Assembly: GCA_918807975.1 (NCBI GenBank)
Contig: OU964919.1
Location: 12,046,001 to 12,110,000, forward strand
DNA: 64,000 nucleotides
Direction: 5' to 3'
Source of the DNA: Aplidium turbinatum
Lineage: Eukaryota; Chordata; Ascidiacea; Aplousobranchia; Polyclinidae
Positions within the stretch are counted from its first letter, which is position 1. Each line of letters begins with the position of its first letter. Below, in pieces: positions 11,149 to 21,918 of this stretch. The notes under the pieces were generated by a model. It was not told the DNA's origin. It did not search any database and worked only from the letters and a program-made list of their open reading frames with translations. A program made the position numbers and the translations under genes.

Positions 11149-11280
11149 TTAAATACGATAAACGATGATACTTTTTGAAATAAGTTTCCTGCAACAGGGA
11201 CATGTAGTAACTTTTTGTTCACAAGTTCGGCAACAACATAAATGTCCGCACGGTAAAAGTATAATATTCGTTGGGTGTTG
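11149..11280 (-). pseudogene. C-terminal RING-finger coding segment
   Basis: The minus-strand frame ends with NIILLPCGHLCCC, RTCEQKVTTCPCCRKLI and a basic tail, then a stop. This is the second half of a C3HC4 RING finger (C-x-H-x-C-x2-C ... C-x2-C) of the type placed at the extreme C-terminus of IAP-like and MUL1-like ubiquitin ligases. The first zinc pair (C-x2-C) is not in frame upstream; the sequence there turns into a G-rich repeat near 11300. This is therefore either a last exon with the first ligands in an earlier exon, or a truncated copy. Only the last 17 codons survive in the copies at 37445 and 48731. Confidence 0.6.
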
Positions 11281-11639
11281 TGGCCAAAGGCTCCGAGAGG
11301 GGGGGGGGGAAGTCAGGCAAATTTCCCCCCTAGCAAAACATTGTAAAGGAAAAACGAGTAGTTTTTTCACTTTTGAGAGGGGCCCATTTTTACTACTAAA
11401 ATAAAAATGTACCAACTCAATAATAAAAAAGTTCTTGAATGAAGTGCGTATAGTATCACCCCCGAAACATTTTAAATAAAAAAAATTATACTTTGTTACA
11501 GCATCTTTTGACAAAAGTTACTGTTGATTTTGGTTGACAGTAGTCTCAGAATGCGCAGTTTTAAGATATTTTTTCAAATTTTTTTTTGTGAGCTCCCAAA
11601 TACCCCTGTGCGTGCTCCGCCTTCGGTGACTCGTTGCTG
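11281..11639. other. G-rich repeat scraps and unassigned sequence
   Basis: A G9-A2-G run at about 11299 and GGGGCCC near 11382 resemble the ends of local hAT elements, but no paired termini or duplication were found. No coding was recognised. Confidence 0.4.
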
Positions 11640-11812
11640 GATTGGGGATGACAACTCAACTAAACTGCCCAAAATGCAACGCCCTGAATCAGTCCACAGA
11701 CCATCTCATATTGGAGTGCCCATGTAACCAAGCTTCAACGAGGATACCTATAGCCCACCAATGCAACAATATCCTCAAGGATTGGCGAAATGAAAACTGC
11801 TTGAACTTATAA
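11640..11812 (+). mobile_element. LINE 3' fragment (C-terminal zinc-knuckle tail)
   Basis: On the plus strand the frame from about 11662 reads NCPKCNALNQSTDHLILEC followed by about 28 further residues and a stop near 11810. The C-x2-C ... H-x4-C pattern, with the Q-S-T-D-H-L-I-L-E-C core, is the hallmark C-terminal tail of many Jockey/I-group LINEs. The same tail occurs in the LINE at 29230 as CECGAEEQTADHIINDC. No reverse transcriptase precedes it, so this is a heavily 5'-truncated insertion. Confidence 0.65.
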
Positions 11813-13838
11813 TGTCATATGAAACAACAACTAAATGTCGAACCGCCACCCTTTCGAGTGCCTTGCAGTGCTATCATTATTCGGTTACACAACCAACAGG
11901 TGTCTTGTGCATTCTGCTAAGTTAATGTCTTTGTTCACAGACCAACATACGACATATGCGCAAAAATACTTATTTGCCCTCTCCCGAAGTTTTGAGGTGC
12001 TGGCTACGCGCCTGGTTAGTTTCATTCTTTGCGTAAGCATAGCTGCAGCTTATGTTACAAAGTTTTCTGGATGTTTTAAGTTCTGATAAATAAATAAATC
12101 CTAACACCATATCCTGTGATATGTAGCCTATATATACAACAATACAACTAAATCTGGATAGGCGATTGCTTTGTTACATGAAAATGACATTAGGCTGCAT
12201 AATACAATATTGCTATGTAGCCTATGCATCTTTCTTTACTTAAACCAACATTGTCAGAGGCTGTTGGCCCGCGAGCACTTCAGTATTATCAAATCCGCTC
12301 GCCTGTTGGAAACCCTGAATTAAATGCTTGGTTGAACTATTTTCGTTTCCTGTATTGTGTGTTTTCAAAGCTTTCTAGACAAAATAGTTAGCCACGATAG
12401 CATTTTTGCTGCAAGTGTAATTTAGTGATTTTTGTTGATTTTCACATTGAACGAAGTTCTTTTCATGCTGAGGAAAGTAGCCTAACTTCAGCTTAACACG
12501 AACACGCAACGCAAGATACAAATTAGTAGTATTTTTGCTAAAAAATTATTTTGGGGCCCATTTTTCGCATTGTTTGCCGACCAGTGCTGACTTCTCTCGG
12601 AGGCCCTGGTTGTGGCTTCTGGAGATTGTTCGATACGAACGTCAAATTAATGCAAAAGGATGTTGATTTAGTGGGTAGGTTTATAACTCTCTTGTGGATG
12701 TACTAACTCAGCCTGCTTCCAGTACTGGATATGTTCAGAATAGCCTAGCAAGCAGCTGGTGCAAGCATAATGAAATCATAGCCAGTTAATATATCCAGAC
12801 GTTTAAGATTGTGTTGTTCACTTGCCAGAGTATGTAAGCAAAGTTTAAGATTGTGTTGTTCATTGCCAGAGTATGTCAGTAAAGTTTAAGATTGAGTTGG
12901 TTATGGACTAATTAAAGCTGAAACATGTCCCCAAGTTGATTTCGATTAGACGTTAAATTTGATTGTAACCTTTTACAAAGCTTAATTACATTTTTTTTAA
13001 ACGCTTTAGCAAGGAAACAACCTATGTTTGCGGTTATTTAACGTTACAGGATACCTTTGTGTCATCGCTTCTGTTTCATGATACTGCGCATTGAATGTTT
13101 TAATCGCGTAATCGTTGTAATCTTGTAGGCGTTCATAATTGTCTACATTACAAGTCCTAAATATACCTAAAACATACTTGAAGGTCATAAAGGTTTATTA
13201 ACGTTATTTTTATAATGTTTCTTACTTAACCAACATAAAAATATCAATCTCACAAAATATTAACTAATGTAGTGTTTTTGATTTAAACTGCATATCTTTT
13301 GGTTCTAGGCATATAGAGCATTACGATTTAAATACTGTACTATATGTCAACACATGTTTGTTCTTCTTCCCTTAGGCTACAATACGTAGTGCGGGTTGAT
13401 CGGGTTTTAAGTTAGCAAACTGTCTGTATGCATATGGACATAAAATTTATAGATCGGTTAGTATGTAGGATTTAATAAAGTAATTTTATATAGGTTTTGT
13501 TAATTTTGTATCAGTTTGGTTGCAACCATGCTTTTTCGTAAAGCTGTTTGCTTGCAAGAATAGAGTTTTCACTATTGATTCTAGTGGGTAGGTCTATTGA
13601 TTCGATTCCAGGTCTTTCCGAATAGCCTACTCTGTTTCATTCTTATGGGGAGTGGATCTTTCAAGTTTCATAACTTGTCATTGATTGGTAGGATCTTTTG
13701 GTGATTTTATGGGTATATGAGGTTTCACTGTTGTTTCGAATATTTAGGTTGATTGAACATTTCGTTGTACTTTGATGAGTTTTTTTTTGATCTGTGGATC
13801 GGTTTTAGTTCATTGTAAGGCAAATGATCAATGGGTTG
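11813..13838. other. Unassigned AT-rich sequence with one short tandem repeat
   Basis: No supported gene, RNA or paired element ends were seen in these 2 kb. Unlike its flanks, this block has no counterpart in the right side of the inverted duplication, where 36665-37444 lies instead. Confidence 0.5.
12799..12901. repeat. Tandem repeat of about 42 bp, about 2.4 copies
   Basis: The unit starts GTTTAAGATTGTGTTGTTCA and ends GCCAGAGTATGT plus a short A-rich tail. It occurs near 12799 and 12842, and partially near 12883. Confidence 0.8.
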
Positions 13839-13959
13839 GTTATAATTATTATAATCTATGACTTGTCCAAAAAAAACTAATAAATACTGCATTTAATCAT
13901 CTTGAACAGTAATAAATACTGCATTTTTTCATCTTGTCGGTTAATCTTCGTTTCGGTTT

Positions 13960-14460
13960 ATGTTGGTTTCGGTAAACCTTTTATTTTACTAGGTCTTCGT
14001 TTCGCTTTAACAGTGGTTTCAGCTAAACTTTTATAGTAACGTTTGATAAATGTAACTAACCTGGAATAATAGCTTGGTCAAAACAACGTAACTTTAGGCT
14101 TATCATGCAGGAATAACATTTACGATTTTGTTTTATGATGCTTATTACAACTAAACTACTCTGTGATAATGACACGACGATACAACTCCATACACAACCA
14201 CTAAATTAAGACAAAAGAACCTCCTGCTTTGGTATTGTTCTGTTTAAACCCATGTATCTTATCATTCATAATAATTTTGATAAATATGACTAACCTGCAA
14301 ATTACATTTGTTGATATGATGTCATTTAAAGATTGTAAGAATAATGGCTTGGTCAAAACAATGTAACTTTTGTCATTTGTGTTTGCATAAGTAACTTTTA
14401 CGTTTTTTATATGGTGCTAATAACAGGTAGACATTGTTGTCTTTTATGCAATCAGAACAC
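13960..14460. repeat. Imperfect repeats of about 200-240 bp in the left arm
   Basis: Blocks containing TGACTAACCTG, then TTGGTCAAAACAA with GTAACTTT, then a TACGATTTTG-like stretch occur twice here. The right arm has about three (35690-36480), as does the third partial copy (47150-47760). Copy-number change explains part of the length difference between arms. Confidence 0.7.
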
Positions 14461-14739
14461 CCAAATGAACAGCTATAGAACAAACTGTTGCAACATATAG
14501 GCCTACTGTACTTCTACAATCTGACGACTACTGTAGAAAAAAATCGACAAACCTGGCGCAATCTACATCACAAATTGTTAGGTAAGACAATACAAACTCT
14601 AGCAGAATGCGAGCACAAATTTTGCATCGCGTAATGACACCTGATGATAAAAACACACAAACAAAGATCCGAACACAGATTTTAACTTTACAAATTATGC
14701 AACAGAAACTTGTGATATTTTGTTATAGTTTCTTAGCTT

Positions 14740-15530
14740 TTAAAAATAAAGTTGCAATTTTTTGAAAATATTTTTCAGTTTGTAAAAGAAAACTTAAGTT
14801 TGTGACTTAAAATAATTTTTCATGTGTATGTTTTCAGAGGTAAACTTTCAGATTACAATTTGTTAAAACTATTTTTTTTTCAGGTTGTAAGTTATGGAAC
14901 TTATAAGTTTGCAGTTTGTTAAAACTATTTTTCAGTTGTAAATTAAACTAATTTTCAGTTGTAAATGATGGAACTTAAAGTTTGCACCTCGCTAGTTAAT
15001 TTTTTTATTTGTCAATCATACAACTTTAAATTTTTAGTTGTTGGTTTGTGCAATGAAAAGTTTGTGATTTGTTAAAAATATTTTTCAGTTTTGTAAACAA
15101 ACAACATTAAAACTTAAGTTTGTGATTAATTTTTCGTGTATATGTTTTTAAAGAAAAACTTTCAGTTTACAATTTGTTAAAACTATTTTGTTTTTCAGTT
15201 TTAAATTATAGAACTTAAAAGTTTGTAGTTTGTTAAAACTATTTTTCAGTTGTAAAATATGGAACTTATAAGTTTTCACCTAGTTATTTTTTTTGATTTC
15301 TCAATCATACAACTTAAAAGTTTGTAGTTTGTTAAAAGTATTTTTTAGTTTTTGGTTTTTGCAATGAAAACTTTATGATTTTTTAAAATTATTTTTTCAG
15401 TTTTGTAAGTTACAGAACTAACATTTTCAAGTTCTTATAATTTTTATCGTGTCAATGTTTTTGGAGCAAAAACTTTTAGTTTACAGTTTGTTGAAATAAT
15501 TTTTTATTTCTCTCAAGTATAATAAATCTG
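14740..15530. repeat. Irregular AT-rich repeats of about 60-110 bp in the left arm
   Basis: The motif AGTTTG(C/T)AGTTTGTTAAAA, followed by TATTTTTCAGTTGTAA, recurs about eight times with variable spacing. The same array, inverted, lies at about 34600-35400 and, shortened, at about 46310-46860. It resembles the repeat-rich arms of foldback elements. Confidence 0.75.
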
Positions 15531-16041
15531 CTTATTTATTCATATTTTTTTTCAAGATGATGTATTTCCAGTAACCATAAGCTTACCACCAGCAACCTTA
15601 AGCGCATTTCCAGCAACTTAAAGCCCACTTATGATTTGCAAACTCTTATATTGTTTTTATAATCTTAATCTAAAAATCATAAAACACTTTGGATGTGTCA
15701 CATGAGATTTTTAAATGACAACACTGTTTACTTAGGGTTTCACCTCCATTCGGTTCTGAAGGTTTTATTGTTGAGCTGTTGGATCCGTGATCGATCCCAC
15801 GCTTACATTTGTAAAAAGGATTAGTGTCTTGTTTATACTATGGTCACAAGTATTTTTTTTTACATTTTTAACCCCTGTTATTTTTGTTAAACACACGCAT
15901 GGTTTTCTTTGTAGATGCTAAAAATTTTATACTGATAGTTTTATGAAGCATATTACTTAAAGTGATTTACAGTATATGGTCTACCTGCTACAACTGAAAT
16001 TTAATTTCACATTCATTCTTAGCGATTTAAAGATCACTTAT

Positions 16042-16625
16042 TGGTCACAGCGGTAAACCATAATTCTTCGTGGGAAAATTGTAACATAAAATTCCCGGAT
16101 CCGTTCGTCTGCATGTAATGACCGAAAAAGAAACACTCTTTCGAAACGTCTATTCAAAAAGTGTATTCCTGTAAAATTAGCCCGCGGCTATCGAAATCGG
16201 GATGCAACACCGTACACCACTAAAAATTTCACTACAGAACAGATTACTTGGATAAAGTCGGAATTTTTGTCCAGCTAGCAAGCACTAAGCAAACAGTTAA
16301 ATGTGCGACTAACTCTCAAGCAACCATTTCACAAATGACCAGAATAGATAGCAATATCTCAAACTCACGTTCGCAGTACCGTGACGCAATAGTGAAAGAC
16401 ATTGTCACGCAATTCAAACAGGTGTTCAAAGCTGGTGATCCAATATTTCATGTTTAAACAGGTTTGACACTGAAACAGGTTAAACAGGTTTGACACAAGT
16501 CGTACGAACGATGGTGCAATCTCTGCTCATGTTTAGGAAAAATTCCATGACGTAATACGCTAAGATTCAGTAGACCTGAACGGTTTTTATATGACGTTTG
16601 ACTAGGTGAACAATTGTCTGGAACA
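16042..16625 (-). repeat. 3' LTR of the BEL/Pao element
   Basis: This 584-bp direct repeat matches 21333-21918. On the minus strand it has TG...CA ends. A purine-rich tract, AGGGGCCGCTA, lies immediately upstream at about 16626-16637, where a polypurine tract is expected. Confidence 0.95.
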
Positions 16626-16978
16626 TAGCGGCCCCTAGTTATGGCAGTCTAACATGGCATAACTAAAAAAGAATTGACAACAATTGTGAGCCAATGAATA
16701 AAAACACATGATACACTTTGATACACTTTGATACACAAAACACATGATACACTCATGACACAAATTGTTTGAATCACTCACGTTTAAGTTAATACGCAAA
16801 TACAAAGGGCATGCAAAGAATGAACAGCAATAAGAATAATACACGACGATACATGAAATTGGTACCATAGGTACACACTAAAATGACGCTATATACAATG
16901 GTTGCGATAATAACCGACTGTTCCGGGCTCAGACAAGGGTCGGCCACCGCAGACAAAACCAGGCTCAAACCCTAACAC

Positions 16979-19900
16979 TTAGGTGTTCTTTACGGGAGCA
17001 AGGCACGAAATATCCCTCAACACGTAATCTACTTTCACTTTCCCCGTACTCTCATCATAGTTGCAGACGGCAACTTTAGCTCTACGAACCACAGGCTTCC
17101 CTTTCCTAATTTGTGGAACTACCTCATGCACCCTCCCAAGTTGATACTTCCCACGTTTACCAATGTCTTGGAGAGAACCTACCACTACAAGTTGACCAGG
17201 CTCCAAATTGTCGGCCATTTTTAACCATTTTTTCCGGCCCTGAAGCCCTGGCAAGTAAAAATCGATCCATTTACTCCAAAACTGCTGAGAAAGTGACAAA
17301 TTGAACCGATAATCCCTTCTTAGTTGGTCACGATCATGTGGTTGCCCAACAGCACAGTATGGGTCTAAGAATGGGGTCAAAAGTGAGGCAGGGGTGATGA
17401 CAGTAAAATCCCTAGGGTCGTCACTCAAAGGTACCAAAGGGCGTTCGTTCACAATCCGAACAGCACTGCCTGTGTACGTAAGCAGTTCAATGAAATTGGG
17501 CTTACGTATTGAAAAGTCCAAAATGTGAAAAAAGTATTTGGTCATATCGGCCATGAAACCAAACCTTTCAAGCTGAAATCTAGCCAAGACATCTGCCAGA
17601 GGGTTTAACAAATCAGGACCCGAAAACATTACATCATTAACACAAGTTCCTCGAAATTCAGACTTGCCATCGTAAACAATACGCTTTTTTAATTGTGACG
17701 TAACAAAGTAAGGTAAATACCATTCAAATCCCTTGACATTTTCTGCTTTACCAGCACGCTCAATATAGCCATTAGATTTAAGATCTTTCATGGTGTCAGT
17801 AAGGAAATCACAAAGTTCAGGTTGTTTTAAAGCCTTCTTCCTTAAAGCAGCAGCTTTATCTGACGCCAGCACAAAATTGTTAGGTAAATCAATATCTTCC
17901 TTCAACGGTACAGGTATCTCAAATCGACCATCTTTCAACTCAATATTCGGTTCAACAAGTTCTCTAGCCAAAATATCATTGCGAGACAATTCACAGATTT
18001 CATTTTGCAAAGTCAAATCCTGAATGACTTTATTCAGGTCTGCTATTTCCATATCACGAGACTCAATTTTACGCTGAAAGCCAGAGATGACATCCGACTC
18101 TGAAGACGTTTGCACTCTGCACACGTTAGCAACGCTTTCATCTAAGGGTGACTTACCACCACAAGCCAACCAACCGAGAGGAGTGAGCAAAGCATGTGGT
18201 TCACTACGATTCTCACCAACACGCTCTTCTTTAGCCCACATCAAATAAGCGTTGTCGTTTCCAATCAGTACATCTACAGTACTACAATCATTCAAATGAA
18301 ACATATTCACGTCATGAAAATGACGGAAACTACTTAAATCCTGCTTATGTGGTATAGTTTTAACATCGTCAGCCCAAGCTGGGTTAACCACCGAAGTTAT
18401 ATCACAAAACAGTTCATCTGTCTCTAACGACTGAATGTTGAGTTTAACAAGGTCAGCACAAGTAGGTTTCTGACCAGCCAGGGTATCCATTTTAAACGAC
18501 GCTTTGTCATACGGTTTAACGTAAAGTTCGCAGACCAAATCACTCGAAACAAACGTCAACTGCGAACCAGGATCATGCTGACAATACACCAACTTCGATT
18601 TGCCAGTCATTGGATTCGAAACACGAGCAGCAGTAATGCGGTTAAAGGCTGCTTTAACATTTCCAATCTTAACATTACGCACAGGAACTCTGGCACCAGC
18701 ATCATCTTTACCGACCGAATCCAGAGAATCACGTGACGTCACATAAAAATTATGCAGAAGAAAATAGTGCTTCCTATCGTTGTTAGGGCCACATTGACGA
18801 CAGTTGTTTGCATGAACGCAATCCCTAACCATATGCTGGCGCAAACAATTCAAGCATTTGCCAGCTTTCACAATGACATCTCTCCGATCTTTAGGTGTCA
18901 AGCGCAAAAATTCTTTACAATTAGACAAAAAATGATATTCAACTTGACCACGTGACGAACAATAAAAACATGCCGGTATGTCTCTACGTCTGGCCACACC
19001 ACCGCACGGTGCGCCAACAGCAGTCGAGTACTGCGAACTCCCTGAAATCACATTATCATGGGGTTTTACCGACGTCTGCCTAACCGGACATGAAGGCAAT
19101 TTTCCTTTGCCAGACTTTTTAAAATGCTGCGACTCACCAGAATCGCCCATTAGCATAATGCTAAAATCAGTCGACTTGCGCGTTTCCTCCCGTACTACAA
19201 ATTCAAACAAACTCTGAAAAGTAGGCTCATCAGTACCACCATACTGATCACCTAAAAAGTCAAGATAACGCTGCTTAGCGTCAAACGGGAGTCGCTTAGC
19301 CAAATCCAAAACAAAACGTCCTTCCAATTTGTCACGCTGACCATAAGCTTGCGCGTAAAGCAGACACTGCGACAATTCATCTTTAAACTCTTTCAAATCA
19401 CTGGAAGACATCGAAGTCAATTTGCTACCATAGCGGTACTTCCTAATTTCCGGTTCGGCAAAAAGACCTCCACGAACTCCTAAACGTTGAGACAAGCGAG
19501 CTAATGACATTTCTATCCTGTCTTCCTCTGACAAGCCAGGAGTGTCAGAAACCAAATTAGCAATCGTTTGCGCAGCTGTTCTAACACAAGCTGCTTGTAA
19601 CAAAGTCAAACGAGTTCCTTTAAAGGGCGAAGCTGCCATTAAGGCCGTAACACGATTTTTAAAGAAGATAAATGGCATATTATTACCATCGTAACCAATC
19701 AAGGCCGCCTTATCGAAAAACGTCCTACTATTTTGGTATTCAAAAAAGCTATCCTGTTGTTGAGAACTCGATTTAGCGGGAGAAGACAAGCTATATCCCT
19801 TAAGGGGCTGAGGGGGCTCAGTCACATGCACAGCCCGATCACGATCCTCACACACGTTAAAATCAGAAGACGCGATACGCCTCTCACAACCATCCAAATT

Positions 19901-20974
19901 ACGTGTAGCTGGGCGATCAAAAACTAGCGGCGCAGAAAACTGTGAAGGGGGCAAAGCATTACTGCTATCAGCGGCCCCGTGACCTGTACGCTTTGGGGGA
20001 AGAGTTCGACTAAAATTCGCAGGCTTTGGCTTTAGATCCTTCGGAAGATCCTTAGTTGCGGCCCCGAGACCTCCTGAAACAGTTTGAAAACGTGTGGATT
20101 GCACTGGTCCACTTACAGATTGAACAGGCGTCTGGAAAAGGTTAGGTAATTTAAACTGAGAATGATGTTCACTTCTGGAATGCCTAGAAGATCCCTTCTT
20201 AGAGCTACGCCGGGAGCTCACCTCTGATCGATATTCAGCTAAAGCTACCTCCTTACGTTGTTCAGCCCTCAACTGAGCGTCTTTGAGTGCGAACTCAGCA
20301 GCTCTCGCTTCGGCGTCCGCTCTCGCGGCAGCCTCAGCTCGTATGGCCTCAGCTCTGGCGGCGGCCTCAGCAGCTCTCGCTTCGGCCTCAGCTCTCGCGG
20401 TGGCCTCAGCAGCTCTCGCTTCGGCCTCGGCTTGTATCTGGAGCTCCTCTCGTCTTAGCTGCAGGTTAATTTGTGCAACTATCCGTGACGAGCTCTCAGA
20501 CATCCTAGTGCTTACATTTGAAGCGCTATCCTCAGGATGTATGTCAGCGTCCAACATATCTGAGAACTCTCTTACTTTTTCTTCGAAGTTATTTTTTAAC
20601 GAGTTAAATTCGGGATCTACCCTATCACGAAGTTCTGCCAAGATTGCAGAGTTAAAAATTTTAGTCAAAAGAGCATGGAAATGCCGTAAATCTTCTTCCA
20701 AAGTAGAGAACTTAGATCTAAAAATTAACAGTTCCTGCTTATCACTCAAAGAACCTAGGGCTACAGAAAGTTCCCCAATTTGAGTCAAAATATCCCTTCT
20801 AAGATGCCGGGCCTCTCGAACTGACTTAGCCTCATCGTTACTGGGTCTCTCCCCAGAATGGCCTGCCCGACCGCAAAGAACATCATCAGGCTTAAACTCA
20901 GTCGAGTCGACGGCGGTCGAGTCCCTGTCGCCACCGAGTGTAGACATATTAAGTGTTGGGGCTAAATTTAACAA
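16979..20974 (-). CDS. BEL/Pao gag-pol remnant frame (1331 codons)
   Basis: The frame starts MLNLAPTLNMSTLGG on the minus strand and stops at 16979, shortly before the 3' LTR. Parts seen in order are: a helical N-terminal region; an Ala/Glu/Arg-rich repeat (EAEARAAEAAARAEA style, about residues 175-235) likely to form a long helix; the BEL-type gag domain (about 415-600); Cys/His-rich zinc-binding segments (CFYCSS, CLNCLRQH, CRQC, about 665-735); the retropepsin-like domain with DPGSQLTFVSSDL (about 800); the beginning of reverse transcriptase (FEWYLPYFVTSQLKKRIVYD); and the Pao integrase tail (NERPLVPLSDDPRDFTV through WSKWIDFYL to the end). The family normally makes one polyprotein processed by its own protease. 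This copy is a fossil with at least one break and should not be treated as a host gene. Confidence 0.93.
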   Translation of the reverse strand: MLNLAPTLNMSTLGGDRDSTAVDSTEFKPDDVLCGRAGHSGERPSNDEAKSVREARHLRRDILTQIGELSVALGSLSDKQELLIFRSKFSTLEEDLRHFHALLTKIFNSAILAELRDRVDPEFNSLKNNFEEKVREFSDMLDADIHPEDSASNVSTRMSESSSRIVAQINLQLRREELQIQAEAEARAAEATARAEAEARAAEAAARAEAIRAEAAARADAEARAAEFALKDAQLRAEQRKEVALAEYRSEVSSRRSSKKGSSRHSRSEHHSQFKLPNLFQTPVQSVSGPVQSTRFQTVSGGLGAATKDLPKDLKPKPANFSRTLPPKRTGHGAADSSNALPPSQFSAPLVFDRPATRNLDGCERRIASSDFNVCEDRDRAVHVTEPPQPLKGYSLSSPAKSSSQQQDSFFEYQNSRTFFDKAALIGYDGNNMPFIFFKNRVTALMAASPFKGTRLTLLQAACVRTAAQTIANLVSDTPGLSEEDRIEMSLARLSQRLGVRGGLFAEPEIRKYRYGSKLTSMSSSDLKEFKDELSQCLLYAQAYGQRDKLEGRFVLDLAKRLPFDAKQRYLDFLGDQYGGTDEPTFQSLFEFVVREETRKSTDFSIMLMGDSGESQHFKKSGKGKLPSCPVRQTSVKPHDNVISGSSQYSTAVGAPCGGVARRRDIPACFYCSSRGQVEYHFLSNCKEFLRLTPKDRRDVIVKAGKCLNCLRQHMVRDCVHANNCRQCGPNNDRKHYFLLHNFYVTSRDSLDSVGKDDAGARVPVRNVKIGNVKAAFNRITAARVSNPMTGKSKLVYCQHDPGSQLTFVSSDLVCELYVKPYDKASFKMDTLAGQKPTCADLVKLNIQSLETDELFCDITSVVNPAWADDVKTIPHKQDLSSFRHFHDVNMFHLNDCSTVDVLIGNDNAYLMWAKEERVGENRSEPHALLTPLGWLACGGKSPLDESVANVCRVQTSSESDVISGFQRKIESRDMEIADLNKVIQDLTLQNEICELSRNDILARELVEPNIELKDGRFEIPVPLKEDIDLPNNFVLASDKAAALRKKALKQPELCDFLTDTMKDLKSNGYIERAGKAENVKGFEWYLPYFVTSQLKKRIVYDGKSEFRGTCVNDVMFSGPDLLNPLADVLARFQLERFGFMADMTKYFFHILDFSIRKPNFIELLTYTGSAVRIVNERPLVPLSDDPRDFTVITPASLLTPFLDPYCAVGQPHDRDQLRRDYRFNLSLSQQFWSKWIDFYLPGLQGRKKWLKMADNLEPGQLVVVGSLQDIGKRGKYQLGRVHEVVPQIRKGKPVVRRAKVAVCNYDESTGKVKVDYVLRDISCLAPVKNT

Positions 20975-21332
20975 TTAAAAAATTGAGTTACACAAACACA
21001 CAAAATTAAGTTATAAAAAACTTAACTGCAAAGACCGTAAAAAATACAAAAAAGAATTTAAATGCACAATACCGTAGCTGTACGAGTATATGAAGTCCAA
21101 AAGTCCACAAAACTCGCTTGGATTCTTCGATTTGAATCTTCAAGCACAGATGGATTGTCTTTAATCTTCTTTCTTGCCAATGAATGTCAAAGTTATTTTT
21201 CTTCAGTACCAAACTGAGAAGAAATGTCTTCAATTTTCTTTTGCTTCTTTAGACTACCAACCAACAAGATCTTCTTTTATTATTTCTTTGCTTCTGTAGC
21301 CTACCAACCAACAACTACGTCTTTATTATTTA

Positions 21333-21918
21333 TGGTCACAGCGGTAAACCATAATTCTTCGTGGGAAAATTGTAACATAAAATTCCCGGATCCGTTCGTC
21401 TGCATGTAATGACCGAAAAAGAAACACTCTTTCGAAACGTCTATTCAAAAAGTGTATTCCTGTAAAATTAGCCCGCGGCTATCGAAATCGGGATGCAACA
21501 CCGTACACCACTAAAAATTGTCACTACAGAACAGATTACTTGGATAAAGACGGAACTTTTGTCCAGCTAGCAAGCACTAAGCATACAGTTAAATGTGCGA
21601 CTAACTCTCAAGCAACCATTTCACAAATGACCAGAATAGATAGCAATATCTCAAACTCACGTTCGCAGTAATGTGACGCAATAGTGAAAGACATTGCCAC
21701 GCAATTCAAACAGGTGTTCAAAGCTGGTGATCCAATATTTCATGTTTAAACAGGTTTGACACTGAAACAGGTTTAAACAGGTTTGACACAAGTCTTACGA
21801 ACGATGGTGCAATCTCTGCTCATGTTTAGGAAAAATTCCATGACGTAATACGCTAAGATTCAGTAGACCTGAACGGTTTTTATATGACGTTTGATTAGGT
21901 GAACAATTGTCTGGAACA
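21333..21918 (-). repeat. 5' LTR of the BEL/Pao element
   Basis: This 586-bp direct repeat matches 16042-16625. A leader of about 360 bp separates it from the first codon at 20974. Near the LTR the leader contains a short duplicated CTACCAACCAACAA stretch. Confidence 0.95.

Larger units (their letters stand above)
16042..21918 (-). mobile_element. BEL/Pao LTR retrotransposon fossil with two LTRs and a 5-bp duplication
   Basis: Two near-identical terminal repeats of about 585 bp (16042-16625 and 21333-21918) enclose a minus-strand gag-pol frame. Read on the minus strand each repeat starts TGTTCCAGAC and ends GCTGTGACCA. The flanks are CTTAT at 16037-16041 and again at 21919-21923, a 5-bp duplication. 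The other arm of the inverted duplication has the unfilled site at 27888-27892. By eye the two LTRs differ at about eleven positions (roughly 98% identical), which suggests a young insertion, later than the inverted duplication. The element is broken: the parts recognised are gag, zinc knuckles, protease, the start of reverse transcriptase and the integrase tail. Confidence 0.95.

Noticed and set aside
13006-13188. Minus-strand 60-codon frame
   Set aside because: AT-rich, no known motif, no splice or promoter context; probably chance.
20258-20783. Long plus-strand open frames rich in Ala/Ser
   Set aside because: They are antisense shadows of the Ala/Glu/Arg repeat in the BEL/Pao gag-pol frame.
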